DNA of 57,076 nt from Acidobacteriota bacterium. Its GTDB lineage: Bacteria; Acidobacteriota; Terriglobia; Bryobacterales; Bryobacteraceae. Both the position numbers and the translations under genes were made by a program. Of the stretch, positions 33,815-41,382 are shown in pieces; within the stretch, counting starts at the first letter, position 1; every line of letters begins with the position of its first letter. The notes under the pieces are model-generated. The model saw only the letters and a list, made by a program, of their open reading frames with translations, ran no database searches and was not told the origin of the DNA. Location: positions 1-57,076 of the forward strand of contig JAPKYX010000238.1 in NCBI GenBank assembly GCA_026394075.1, in the 5' to 3' direction.

Positions 33815-34716
33815 TACGCCACCACCTCCTGCTGTTGCACCACCCAGGCTTGCGCAACACCCACCGCCAGCCTCCGTACCCGTTGGATCACGCCCACCCG
33901 CTCCGTCACACTAATCGCGCCGCGCGCATCCAGCAGGTTGAAGCAGTTCGAGCACTTCAACACCTGTTCATGCGCAGCCAGCAAGGGATACCGCCGCGAT
34001 GGCGTTTCCAGCGCCTTAAAGCCCTCGATCAACCGCTGTGCTTCGGCTTCGTGCAGCCGGAAGGACTCCCAGAGTGTGGCCACGTCGGCCATCTCAAAGT
34101 TGTAGACCGACAGTTGCAGTTCGTCGTTGTAGCGCACGTCGCGATACTGGAAGCCCGGTGCCCAGTCGATGTCGTACACGCTGTCCTTGTTCTGGATGAA
34201 CGCCGTCAGCCGCTCCAGGCCGTAGGTCAGCTCCGCCGGGATCAGGTCGAGATCGACGCCGCCGCACTGCTGGAAGTAGGTGAACTGCGTGATCTCCAGG
34301 CCATCCAGCATCACCTGCCAGCCCACTCCCCAAGCGCCCAGCGTCGGCGATTCCCAGTTGTCTTCCTCAAACTTGATGTCGTGCCTGTCGAGATCAATCC
34401 CGATGGCTTCCAGCGAGCCCAAATAGAGATCCAGCACATCCGCAGGCGACGGCTTCAGGATCACCTGCAGTTGCTGGTGCTTATAGAGCCGGTTCGGGTT
34501 GTCGCCATATCGCCCATCGGCGGGCCGGCGGCTGGGTTGCACGTAAGCCACGCGGTAAGGCTTGGCGCCCAACACGCGCAGAAACGTTTCCGGGCACATG
34601 GTGCCGGCGCCCACTTCGGCATCAAAGGGCTCCTGGATGATGCAGCCGCGATCGGCCCAGTAGCGTTTCAGCGTGAGGACTACGTCCTGGTAGTACAAAT
34701 GGTCGGGTGAAGGCAT
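33814..34716 (-). CDS. glyQ: Glycine-tRNA ligase alpha subunit
   Basis: 300 residues. The alpha subunit carries the catalytic site for glycine activation. [80 protein letters not shown] and [12 protein letters not shown] are diagnostic. First gene of the glyQ-glyS operon; the C-terminal tail beyond [13 protein letters not shown] is slightly longer than in some homologues. Confidence 0.98.
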   Translation of the reverse strand: MPSPDHLYYQDVVLTLKRYWADRGCIIQEPFDAEVGAGTMCPETFLRVLGAKPYRVAYVQPSRRPADGRYGDNPNRLYKHQQLQVILKPSPADVLDLYLGSLEAIGIDLDRHDIKFEEDNWESPTLGAWGVGWQVMLDGLEITQFTYFQQCGGVDLDLIPAELTYGLERLTAFIQNKDSVYDIDWAPGFQYRDVRYNDELQLSVYNFEMADVATLWESFRLHEAEAQRLIEGFKALETPSRRYPLLAAHEQVLKCSNCFNLLDARGAISVTERVGVIQRVRRLAVGVAQAWVVQQQEVVA

Positions 34717-34732
34717 GCGAAGCGTTTAGCTT

Positions 34733-35158
34733 TTAGGATAGCGGGTATTGGAGTTTCAGCCCAGGGAAGCGCTGGAAATCGCGATCATGGGTGCAGAAGG
34801 TTGCGTCATACTCAATCGCCAGGGCCGCCAAGTGGGCGTCGGTGATCATCGGACCGAACGCGCCAGCGACATCGATTAAGGACGCCAGTACACTCCAATG
34901 ATGCCGGCCCGGCTCGATTATCGAGGCTGCGGGATGCGAAAGCCAATCATCGATCGCCCGAATCACCACCTGCCGCTGCCCTGCGCCGTGAAGACGCGGA
35001 TTGGTCATGATCCGGAGGAAGGCTTGAATTGTCGCCCAGGAGAATGCGATCCGAGACTCTTGCCTGAACAAGTGTTCCAACCAGAGCTTGGCGGCTGGGT
35101 GGAACGGCGAACGCTGATCATAGGCGTAGATCAACAGGTTCGCGTCTGGGAAAATCAT
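34733..35158 (-). CDS. vapC: PIN-domain toxin (VapC family)
   Basis: 141 residues. The PIN nuclease acidic residues are in MIFPDANLLIYAYD, FSWATIQAFLRIMTNP, FGPMITDAHLAALAIEYDA and THDRDF. VapC toxins cleave tRNA or rRNA. The ATG (35156-35158) overlaps the TGA that ends vapB if a frameshift is restored. The antitoxin reading frame upstream is disrupted (35155-35341), so control of this toxin may be altered. Confidence 0.93.
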   Translation of the reverse strand: MIFPDANLLIYAYDQRSPFHPAAKLWLEHLFRQESRIAFSWATIQAFLRIMTNPRLHGAGQRQVVIRAIDDWLSHPAASIIEPGRHHWSVLASLIDVAGAFGPMITDAHLAALAIEYDATFCTHDRDFQRFPGLKLQYPLS

Positions 35159-35341
35159 CGATGTAGCGGGCCCTCAAGCTCTTCAAGAAAGCGGCTGGTA
35201 CTCGTAAAGTCGTGGCGTCGGCTCTACCAACGAAGCTCGCAAGTGCTGATTAACCGTCTCCTTGAAGGACCGGCCACTCAAGGCCATCTCTTCCTTCAAC
35301 TTCGCCGCGACATCATCGTCCAGCGTGATCGTGGTCCGCAT
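35155..35341 (-). pseudogene. vapB: VapB-type antitoxin with a +1 frameshift near the C terminus
   Basis: From ATG 35341 the product is MRTTITLDDDVAAKLKEEMA then LSGRSFKETVNQHLRASL..., the ribbon-helix-helix N terminus of this antitoxin family, ending at TGA 35183-35185 (52 residues). In the +1 frame the DNA continues FLEELEGPLHR and TGA 35155-35157, the familiar ending, overlapping the vapC ATG. A one-base insertion (or a deletion that also removed part of the linker before FLEELEGP) explains this. The shortened protein keeps the DNA-binding part but loses the toxin-binding tail. Confidence 0.75.
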
Positions 35342-35381
35342 ACCCCCATTATAGGGCGGCAAATTGGAGCTAAGCCAGCAG

Positions 35382-35573
35382 CTATTTCCTTGGCTCAGCT
35401 ATGCCCAACTGCTTCTCAATGGCAGCGCAGAGTGTATTCCGAATCTCAACATGGCGGGGAACCGGAGCCTGTTGCGACGTCCGAGGATTGATGAAAATGT
35501 CGTGCTTGTGGCCGTGCCGCAGGATAATGCACCCGGCGCGAGCTAAGCGGCGGATCAATTCGTGCCGTTTCAA
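35382..35573 (-). CDS. hicA: HicA-family toxin (second locus)
   Basis: 63 residues: MKRHELIRRLARAGCIILRH, GHKHDIFINPRTSQQAPVPR and HVEIRNTLCAAIEKQLGI, the short dsRBD-like HicA fold with the His of G(x)H(K)H. It starts with TTG (35571-35573), overlapping the HicB stop as TTGA. An mRNA interferase; no frameshift is visible here. Confidence 0.87.
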   Translation of the reverse strand: MKRHELIRRLARAGCIILRHGHKHDIFINPRTSQQAPVPRHVEIRNTLCAAIEKQLGIAEPRK

Positions 35574-35776
35574 GCTTCGACGAGAATTTCCTTCCGGTGC
35601 GATTGCAAAGGAATCTCAAGTCCTCGCGTGTCCTGCATCAACCGGTAGACTTCGCGGATATTGTCTTCCAACTCCTCAAGCGACTCCGCCTGACTGAAGA
35701 CCCCATCCACTTCCACCAGCCGACCCACGAACCAACCTTCGTCCATCCAATATTCCAGCGTGAACTTCGCGGGCAT
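35570..35776 (-). CDS. hicB: HicB-family antitoxin (second locus)
   Basis: 68 residues beginning MPAKFTLEYWMDEGWFVGRL, then VEVDGVFSQAESLEELEDNI and REVYRLM, the HicB/DUF1902-like beta-beta-alpha pattern. Here the antitoxin precedes the toxin, the opposite order to the locus at 1.1-1.5 kb. Seven bases separate its start from the recO stop, on the same strand. Confidence 0.85.
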   Translation of the reverse strand: MPAKFTLEYWMDEGWFVGRLVEVDGVFSQAESLEELEDNIREVYRLMQDTRGLEIPLQSHRKEILVEA

Positions 35777-35783
35777 GGCTCAA

Positions 35784-36419
35784 TTATAGGCCCTCCAGTA
35801 TCGCCGCACTCTGTACCCGCCGCTCCGTGTGGCTTTCGATGTCGCGCAACAGCCAGCGCCGCAAATCTCGACCGGTGGCTTTGGTCCACACCCGCGGCGA
35901 AAGCTCCGCAATCGGAGTGACCAGCATCTCGCGCGCCAGATCAAGGGAGTCCGCGCAGACCAGTGGCTCCCCCAACAACCCCGCCAGCCGCACTGACCAA
36001 AGGCTGGCGTAGAGCACGGCGCACCACGGCGACCCGTCACCCCGCAGGTAGTTCATCACGGCCAGCAACAGGCGGAAGTGCCGCTCGTTCACTTCCTGGG
36101 CCGGCAGCAGCAGGTCACTGATCTCCGAAATGAAGTCGAGCGCGATGCCCTTTTCGTAGTCGGCCGCCATAGAGAACTGCGACTGGATCAGCTCGCAGGA
36201 AGTGATGTTCAACAGGTCACGGTTCTCGCGTACGACATAAAACAAGCGCGTCTGGGACATCCGCTCCAGGCCCGCGCCGAAGCGGGACTTGGGCTTGCGC
36301 ACGCCCCGGGCATAGCCGCGCAGTTTACCGGATTCGCGCGTCAGAAAACTGACAATCAGGTCCGACTCCTTCACCGGGAAGGTACGCAGGATCAGACTGT
36401 CGCTCGAAACGGCGGGCAC
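35784..36419 (-). CDS. recO: DNA repair protein RecO
   Basis: 211 residues. RecO loads RecA with RecF and RecR. The N-terminal OB fold shows DSLILRTFPVKESDLIVSFL, ESGKLRGYARGVRKPKSRFG and a helical C-terminal domain follows (LPAQEVNERHFRLLLAVMNY). Zinc-finger Cys residues of some RecO proteins are not seen. It is four to seven bases from its neighbours on the same strand. Confidence 0.9.
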   Translation of the reverse strand: MPAVSSDSLILRTFPVKESDLIVSFLTRESGKLRGYARGVRKPKSRFGAGLERMSQTRLFYVVRENRDLLNITSCELIQSQFSMAADYEKGIALDFISEISDLLLPAQEVNERHFRLLLAVMNYLRGDGSPWCAVLYASLWSVRLAGLLGEPLVCADSLDLAREMLVTPIAELSPRVWTKATGRDLRRWLLRDIESHTERRVQSAAILEGL

Positions 36420-36425
36420 TGGTAG

Positions 36426-37031
36426 CTAGCTTAGCGAAGCCTCGCGGTCGGACCCGCCACCATTGCAGGCCGCCGCCATCGCCGCCAACGATTCCCGGGC
36501 GAACCGCCGCTGAAAGTAGCGGGCCGCCGGATAGCCCAGCCGCATCATCCAGTGCGATGGGCGCGAGTACGCCAGCAGGTCATAGTAGACGCTGTTGTCG
36601 CAACGGTTCCACTCGATCAGGAAGCGCTCCTCACCGCGGGCGGCATGATCCGCCAGCGTCCCATAGGCAAAGCCGCACCGCCGGATAGGACCATCTTCAT
36701 CCACCAGATACAGCACGCGGCAAAAGTTCAACGAGTAGAAGCCCAGATGAGCCGCGCAGACCGCCACCGTCTGCCCCACCTGCGGCATCGCACCGGCGTG
36801 CAGCAGCCGCACGAAGCTCAGGTGGAACATCCGCCAACTGCGCAATTGGCGGCACGCTTCCGCAAACACCTCCGGCCCACGCCCAAGCAGGACCCGGTTA
36901 TGATCGCGCCGGTACCCAGCCGGGGCCGGCCCTTGGGTGCACCCCAGCAGCGGATAGGAAAACCGGCTGGCGTCCTGCCGGGCCAGCAACGCTGGAACCT
37001 CTTCATCCGTTGGTGCGGTCATACGGAACAT
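36426..37031 (-). CDS. DUF1990 family protein
   Basis: 201 residues. FSYPLLGCTQG, YRRDHNRVLLGRGPEVFAEA, LHAGAMPQVGQTVAVCAA, RRCGFAYGTLADHAARGEER and FLIEW match the DUF1990 (UPF0548) family, a START-like fold whose role is not known to me. Upstream of recO by six bases; possibly co-transcribed. An internal ATG at 37022 is another start. Confidence 0.8.
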   Translation of the reverse strand: MFRMTAPTDEEVPALLARQDASRFSYPLLGCTQGPAPAGYRRDHNRVLLGRGPEVFAEACRQLRSWRMFHLSFVRLLHAGAMPQVGQTVAVCAAHLGFYSLNFCRVLYLVDEDGPIRRCGFAYGTLADHAARGEERFLIEWNRCDNSVYYDLLAYSRPSHWMMRLGYPAARYFQRRFARESLAAMAAACNGGGSDREASLS

Positions 37032-37054
37032 GGCGATGCCTCTAGGATAAGGAG

Positions 37055-37918
37055 ATGCTCCGCGCCGTTGGCTTGATCTTGACTTTCCTCACGGTGGAAG
37101 TGTTCCCCGCCCTCGCTCAATCGCTCGAACCGGGCACGCTGCCCCGCCAGTGGCCCGCAAGCGGCCCCGAATGCACGCCCGCCGCCGCTGAGCAGTGGCA
37201 GGTCCACGCCTACAACCCGGACCTCTACATCCTCCGCGAATCCGGCTGCAGCAACTACGAAAAACCGTTCCTCTACCTGATCTTTGGGCAGGACCGCGTG
37301 CTGCTGGAAGACACGGGCGCGGGCAAAACCGACGTAGCCAAAGTGGTGGCCAGCGTGATCAACGATTGGTCCGCGCGGAACAAGCGCCCCGCGCCCAAAC
37401 TGCTGGTGGTCCACTCCCACGGCCATGGCGACCACATCGCGGGCGACAAACTCTTTGCCAACCGCGACGGCGTCGAACTGACGAAGCCGGGCGCGCCCTT
37501 GGGCGACGTGATCGACTTGGGTGGCCGCCTCATCGACGTCTTGCCCATCCCCGGCCACGACACCGCCAGCACCGCCTTCTACGACCGCCGCACTGGTCTG
37601 CTGCTGACTGGCGATACGGTCTACCCCGGACGGCTCTACATCACCGACTTCCCGGCCTTTGTCGCGAGCATCGGCAAGCTGGTCGATTTCACTGCCACGC
37701 GCCCGGTGGCGCACATCCTGGGCACCCACATTGAGCAGTCCCGCACGCCGTTTGTCGACTATGTGGTCCGCACCGTCCATCAGCCCGACGAACACGTGCT
37801 GGAACTCAGCCGTGGCGACCTGCTGGAACTGCACGCGGAACTGATCGCGATGAAAGACAAGCCCACCCGCAAGCTGCTGCGGAGCATCACCATCTTTCCG
37901 CGCCGCGTGTTACCTTGA
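37055..37918 (+). CDS. Secreted metallo-beta-lactamase-fold hydrolase
   Basis: 287 residues with a signal peptide (MLRAVGLILTFLTVEVFPAL). The zinc motif is VVHSHGHGDHIAG; further ligands appear in PIPGHDTAST, LLTGDTVYPG and GTHIEQS. This is the glyoxalase II/lactonase branch of the MBL fold. The substrate is unknown. Its last nine bases overlap, on the opposite strand, the end of the MmyB-type regulator. Confidence 0.9.
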   Translation: MLRAVGLILTFLTVEVFPALAQSLEPGTLPRQWPASGPECTPAAAEQWQVHAYNPDLYILRESGCSNYEKPFLYLIFGQDRVLLEDTGAGKTDVAKVVASVINDWSARNKRPAPKLLVVHSHGHGDHIAGDKLFANRDGVELTKPGAPLGDVIDLGGRLIDVLPIPGHDTASTAFYDRRTGLLLTGDTVYPGRLYITDFPAFVASIGKLVDFTATRPVAHILGTHIEQSRTPFVDYVVRTVHQPDEHVLELSRGDLLELHAELIAMKDKPTRKLLRSITIFPRRVLP

Positions 37919-38770
37919 GGTCCCCGCGGGTGCTTCGGCCCACTGACGGAACACGGCCTCAGTTTCCGGATCAGCGGGAAAGAACAACTTGATCCGCAGC
38001 TCTTGCAACGTAATGTCCTGCGGCAGGCCAAACGTCGACAAGATGCTGAAGTAGTGGATGCGAAGGCTTCCCTTCACCAGGCGGATGGTCATTACCGGAT
38101 CGCGCAACGTCGCATCGCCGCTGCTCACCGTCGCCAGTCCTGATGGCACCCCGGGATACCGCAGCAATTCCGCCATCAATTCGCGAGCGCCCTCATCCCG
38201 TAGCCGCTGCATCATCTGCAGAGCGGTCAACTCCCAGTTCACAATATGGGGCCGCCACAGCAGCGGGTCAAACAGGTACTTCACCGCGTTGCCCGCCGCC
38301 GCGCCGGCCGCCGCAAAGTTCTCCGGCGGAATGAAGGCTCGCGCCATTCGCGCCAGCGGCTCATTCCGCATCCGGATGTTCCAGTTGGAGTCGGCCACCA
38401 GCCCGGGGTAGGGCTCCTGCTTGGAAAGAATTGATTCCAGCGCCAAACGGTGCGGGCCCAGCGGGTCCTTGCCCAAGGGCGTCTCGGGAAACACGGCGGC
38501 AAAGCCAGCGCTCTGCAACAGCTGATTCTGATCCCGCAGCGTCACCCGGAGCACTTCCGCCAGCCGCAGCACCATCTCCCGGCTGGGCTGAGCGCGGCCG
38601 GACTCAAGAAAACTCACATGGCGGCTGGAGGCATCGGCCGCCAACGCCATCTGTAACTGGCTCCATTGGCGAGCCTTACGGAAGTGCCGCAACATCGATC
38701 CGAAGGCCGCCCCGGGGCCAGGCGGGGGCGGTGGTGGCATCTGCGTGGGCTGAAAGAAGGATGTCCCCAT
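37910..38770 (-). CDS. XRE-family regulator with MmyB-like ligand-binding domain
   Basis: About 286 residues from ATG 38770. A Pro-rich start leads to an HTH (FGSMLRHFRKARQWSQLQMA then ASSRHVSFLESGRAQPSREM), followed by the MmyB-like PAS-type domain: PLGPHRLALESILSKQEPYPG, VADSNWNIRMRN, VNWELTALQMMQRL and a C-terminal IHYFSILSTFGLPQDITLQE. The family commonly controls a nearby, often divergent, gene; the divergent gene here is PEP-CTERM protein 38893-39828. Two operator-like palindromes lie between them. Longer in-frame starts (to 38944) would run into the divergent gene. Confidence 0.88.
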   Translation of the reverse strand: MGTSFFQPTQMPPPPPPGPGAAFGSMLRHFRKARQWSQLQMALAADASSRHVSFLESGRAQPSREMVLRLAEVLRVTLRDQNQLLQSAGFAAVFPETPLGKDPLGPHRLALESILSKQEPYPGLVADSNWNIRMRNEPLARMARAFIPPENFAAAGAAAGNAVKYLFDPLLWRPHIVNWELTALQMMQRLRDEGARELMAELLRYPGVPSGLATVSSGDATLRDPVMTIRLVKGSLRIHYFSILSTFGLPQDITLQELRIKLFFPADPETEAVFRQWAEAPAGTSR

Positions 38771-38805
38771 ATCAGCCAGCTTAAACCGGACTTTGCTGTT
38801 TCGGC

Positions 38806-38824
38806 CATTACCTGCGAGGTAATG
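38806..38824. promoter_or_regulatory. Operator 1: CATTACCT-N3-AGGTAATG
   Basis: A perfect 8-bp inverted repeat with a GCG spacer, in the intergenic space between the MmyB-type regulator and the PEP-CTERM gene. Likely the regulator binding site. Confidence 0.75.
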
Positions 38825-38838
38825 ATTTTTCGCCAGGA

Positions 38839-38857
38839 CATTACCTCCCAGGGAATT
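38839..38857. promoter_or_regulatory. Operator 2: CATTACCT-CCC-AGGGAATT
   Basis: A second, imperfect copy of the palindrome. The centre-to-centre distance to operator 1 is 33 bases, close to three helical turns, so two dimers could bind the same DNA face. It lies 36 bases before the PEP-CTERM gene start. Confidence 0.65.
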
Positions 38858-38892
38858 GAATCGCCACCGTGCCTCACCGCACAATCGCTGAC

Positions 38893-39828
38893 ATGAAGCG
38901 ACTGTTTCTCTTCGGCACTCTTCTATTCCCCGGGCTGCCCGCAACCGCAGCCACCATCGTCACCATCTCCAGCAGCATCGAAGTATCGGCCACGGACTTC
39001 CGCGGCACGGTCAACAACACGAACTCCGGCTCCAGTTCCACCAACGACTTCCGCATCAACGCCTACACCTCCACCGCCAGCTACAACTCCACCGCCAGCG
39101 CCTTTGCTGGTGGCAGCCCCGGCCGCGGTGAGACCTTTGTTTTTGCGCGGGCCGAGGCGGAATGGGCCGTCTCCTCATCGCGCGCTGTCGCCGAGACGGT
39201 CTATCGCAAACAGTTCGAAACCCCCGTCGCGTTTCAAGACCGTCCCTTCAACTTCATCCCGGACCTCGTTTTCTTCGCCGGTATCTTCAATGGCGGGCCG
39301 TCCATCCTGGTCATCTGTGAGCTGGGCCAGACCTGCAACCCTCCGCCCTCGCGCCCTTCCAGCGGGACCGGCACCATCGAGTTTGAACAAACCCTCAATG
39401 GCGTGTTGATCAACGCAATCAGGCTCGGCTTCAGCTACGTCGGCTCCGTCGGAACACTCACCGAAAACTCCTGCCGCCCCCAGCCCGCCTGCACCACCCT
39501 TAACGTTGAGCAGGGACTGAGCTCCTTTGGTGACCCGGTGATCCGTTCTCCAGCCCAATGGCTGATCGGGCCCATGACGCAGGTTCCGCAAGGAACCAAC
39601 GTGCTCGAGTACAAGATCCGAGCAGTCGCGGAAGGCAGCTTCGGCCGCTATCGCGGCATCCAGGTCCACTACGCTGACCCGGCGACACTGCGCTCGCCCT
39701 ACCCCGATGGCGGCGCGTTCGGCTGGGGAGATCCGGCGGCGGCCTCCACGGTCCCTGAGCCGTCTACCGCGGCAACGGGATTGGCCGCGCTGGCAGTACT
39801 GGCGTGTTGCCGGCGCGGTCGCCAGTAG
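38893..39828 (+). CDS. PEP-CTERM sorting-domain protein
   Basis: About 311 residues from MKRLFLFGTLLFPGLPATAA (signal peptide; the frame could start at 38869). The mature part is rich in Ser, Thr and Asn with repeated short stretches. The C terminus is the PEP-CTERM signal: VPEPSTAATGLAALAVLACC then RRGRQ, so it should be sorted by an exosortase/PEP-CTERM system, which is not in the window. Divergent from the MmyB-type regulator and preceded by its operators. The core function is not recognised. Confidence 0.88.
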   Translation: MKRLFLFGTLLFPGLPATAATIVTISSSIEVSATDFRGTVNNTNSGSSSTNDFRINAYTSTASYNSTASAFAGGSPGRGETFVFARAEAEWAVSSSRAVAETVYRKQFETPVAFQDRPFNFIPDLVFFAGIFNGGPSILVICELGQTCNPPPSRPSSGTGTIEFEQTLNGVLINAIRLGFSYVGSVGTLTENSCRPQPACTTLNVEQGLSSFGDPVIRSPAQWLIGPMTQVPQGTNVLEYKIRAVAEGSFGRYRGIQVHYADPATLRSPYPDGGAFGWGDPAAASTVPEPSTAATGLAALAVLACCRRGRQ

Positions 39829-39859
39829 CGCTCTTGACCAATGCGACAGTGCGGGAGAT

Positions 39860-40846
39860 CTACAGCCCGTAGCGCTCCCGCGCCACGTTCAGGCACCACT
39901 TGACGTTGTCGTTCTCCAGGCGCAGCTTTTGCCCGTCATCCAGGTGGTCCATGCGCGGCAGCGGTTGGCGGGGTTTGTCGGTGTAGACCATCTTCATCGT
40001 CTTGGCCAGCGGCAGCCCGCTCCGCCCGCCCATGGTCAGCCAGAACTTCTCGGTGTTGCAGGTCACCAGCAGCGGATTGCGGGTGATCATCTCGAGCGTC
40101 ATCTTGGTCTTCGGCCGCGCCTTGCGGATGGCGTTGATGATGCGCGGCATGTCCAGTTGACCTTCGCCAAACACCATCTCCGACATCTCAAAGCCCTGCG
40201 GATGCGGCTGCCAGGCCATGTCCTTCAAGTGCGTCGAGGTGGCATACGGCGCCAGCTGTTCGCAAAACTCATGCGGATCATCAAGCAGTGAGATGTTGTT
40301 GCCGGTGTCCAGCAGCATGCCGAAATACTCGCCGCTGAACTCCTTCATCAAGCCCAGCATGTCTTCCAGCGTCCAGTCTTTGTGATTCTCGAGCGCGAGG
40401 GTAAACTTCTCTTCGCCCGCCACCTTGGCCGCCAACGCCACCTTCGCACGTGAATCCGCGACGAAGGCCTTCCACTTGTCCAGCGTGTCAAACGTCTCGT
40501 AGCGGCGGCCACTCAAGCACCCGACACGCCCGGCCAGCGCGCCTGCTTCCTTGGCCATCCGCATCTGCCGACGCATCGTCTCGGCGTCGACAGAAAGGCC
40601 CAGCATCGCCTCGTAGAACATCCCCGCCTGCTCGCAGCGAGCCCGGAATTTGGCCGGCTCCTTCGGCAAGGCCGACTGCACGCCGCCTGCCCCCAGTGCC
40701 TGGCAGTGATCCAGAAACTGATCCGCATCGCGCGGCTTCCAGTAGCTCAGATAGCAGGTGGTAGCCACGCCCATCTGGGATTTTGGCGGGGCAGCAAAAG
40801 CGGTCGCGGCTGCGGTTGCGGCCAAAGAAAATGTGCGGCGCGTCAT
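39860..40846 (-). CDS. Tat-exported sugar phosphate isomerase/epimerase-like TIM barrel
   Basis: 328 residues from ATG 40846, which gives a twin-arginine signal MTRRTFSLAATAAATAFAAP; the upstream extension to 40927 lacks support. The barrel has MGVATTCYLSYWKPRD, LALENHKDWTLEDMLGLM, FGMLLDTGNNISLLDDP, THLKDMAWQPHP and GEGQLDMPRI, the His/Glu/Asp layout of the family. It is followed by a lipocalin-like gene and a Gfo/Idh oxidoreductase on the same strand. Probably acts on an oxidised sugar in the periplasm. Confidence 0.87.
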   Translation of the reverse strand: MTRRTFSLAATAAATAFAAPPKSQMGVATTCYLSYWKPRDADQFLDHCQALGAGGVQSALPKEPAKFRARCEQAGMFYEAMLGLSVDAETMRRQMRMAKEAGALAGRVGCLSGRRYETFDTLDKWKAFVADSRAKVALAAKVAGEEKFTLALENHKDWTLEDMLGLMKEFSGEYFGMLLDTGNNISLLDDPHEFCEQLAPYATSTHLKDMAWQPHPQGFEMSEMVFGEGQLDMPRIINAIRKARPKTKMTLEMITRNPLLVTCNTEKFWLTMGGRSGLPLAKTMKMVYTDKPRQPLPRMDHLDDGQKLRLENDNVKWCLNVARERYGL

Positions 40847-40908
40847 GGCGTGTATGCTCCTTCGGGTCGCCCCGGTTGAATCTGAGTCTAGCAAGGGCCT
40901 CTCGTTCG

Positions 40909-41382
40909 CTACCGGGCCCGCTTCCAATAGACCCGCGCCTGCCCGGCGGCCGTGTCTGCCTCCAGCGTTAGCCGGTCACCTTCAAAACGGTACTTGCGGA
41001 CCTGATCCGTGCCGACATAGTTCGGGAAGGACGCACCTTTAACGTGATGGATCACGACGCCCCGGGCTTCATCCACGGTGAAGGTTCCAAAGTAGCCCAT
41101 GTACCCCTTCATCGCCGCCACCGCCTCCGCCGGCTGCACCAGATAACGGTTGTCTGAGGCGAACTTGGCCAAGCCGGGCCGCATTAATTGGGCATCCATT
41201 TGCCCTCCCGCCATATAGGCAATCCGCCCCACTGGAGTTTGGCCAAACGGGTACGTCACCTTGCCATCAGCGGCCCGCAGATCGTACCCGGTCAACTCCC
41301 AGATCCCCAGCAGTTTCTCCCGGACGGATTCGCCGCGCACCGTAGCGGCCAGCGCCATCAAGACAATCAGTTGCCGCATCAT
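40909..41382 (-). CDS. Lipocalin-like domain protein, probably exported
   Basis: 157 residues beginning MMRQLIVLMALAATVRGESV (signal). LLGIWELTGYDLRAADG, VTYPFGQTPVGRIAYMAGGQ, MKGYMGYFGTFTVDEA and VIHHVKGASFPNYVGT follow the lipocalin-like family, a beta-barrel binder of small ligands. The ATG overlaps the stop of the upstream Gfo/Idh gene (TAATG), so translation is probably coupled and the pair may share a pathway. Confidence 0.78.
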   Translation of the reverse strand: MMRQLIVLMALAATVRGESVREKLLGIWELTGYDLRAADGKVTYPFGQTPVGRIAYMAGGQMDAQLMRPGLAKFASDNRYLVQPAEAVAAMKGYMGYFGTFTVDEARGVVIHHVKGASFPNYVGTDQVRKYRFEGDRLTLEADTAAGQARVYWKRAR

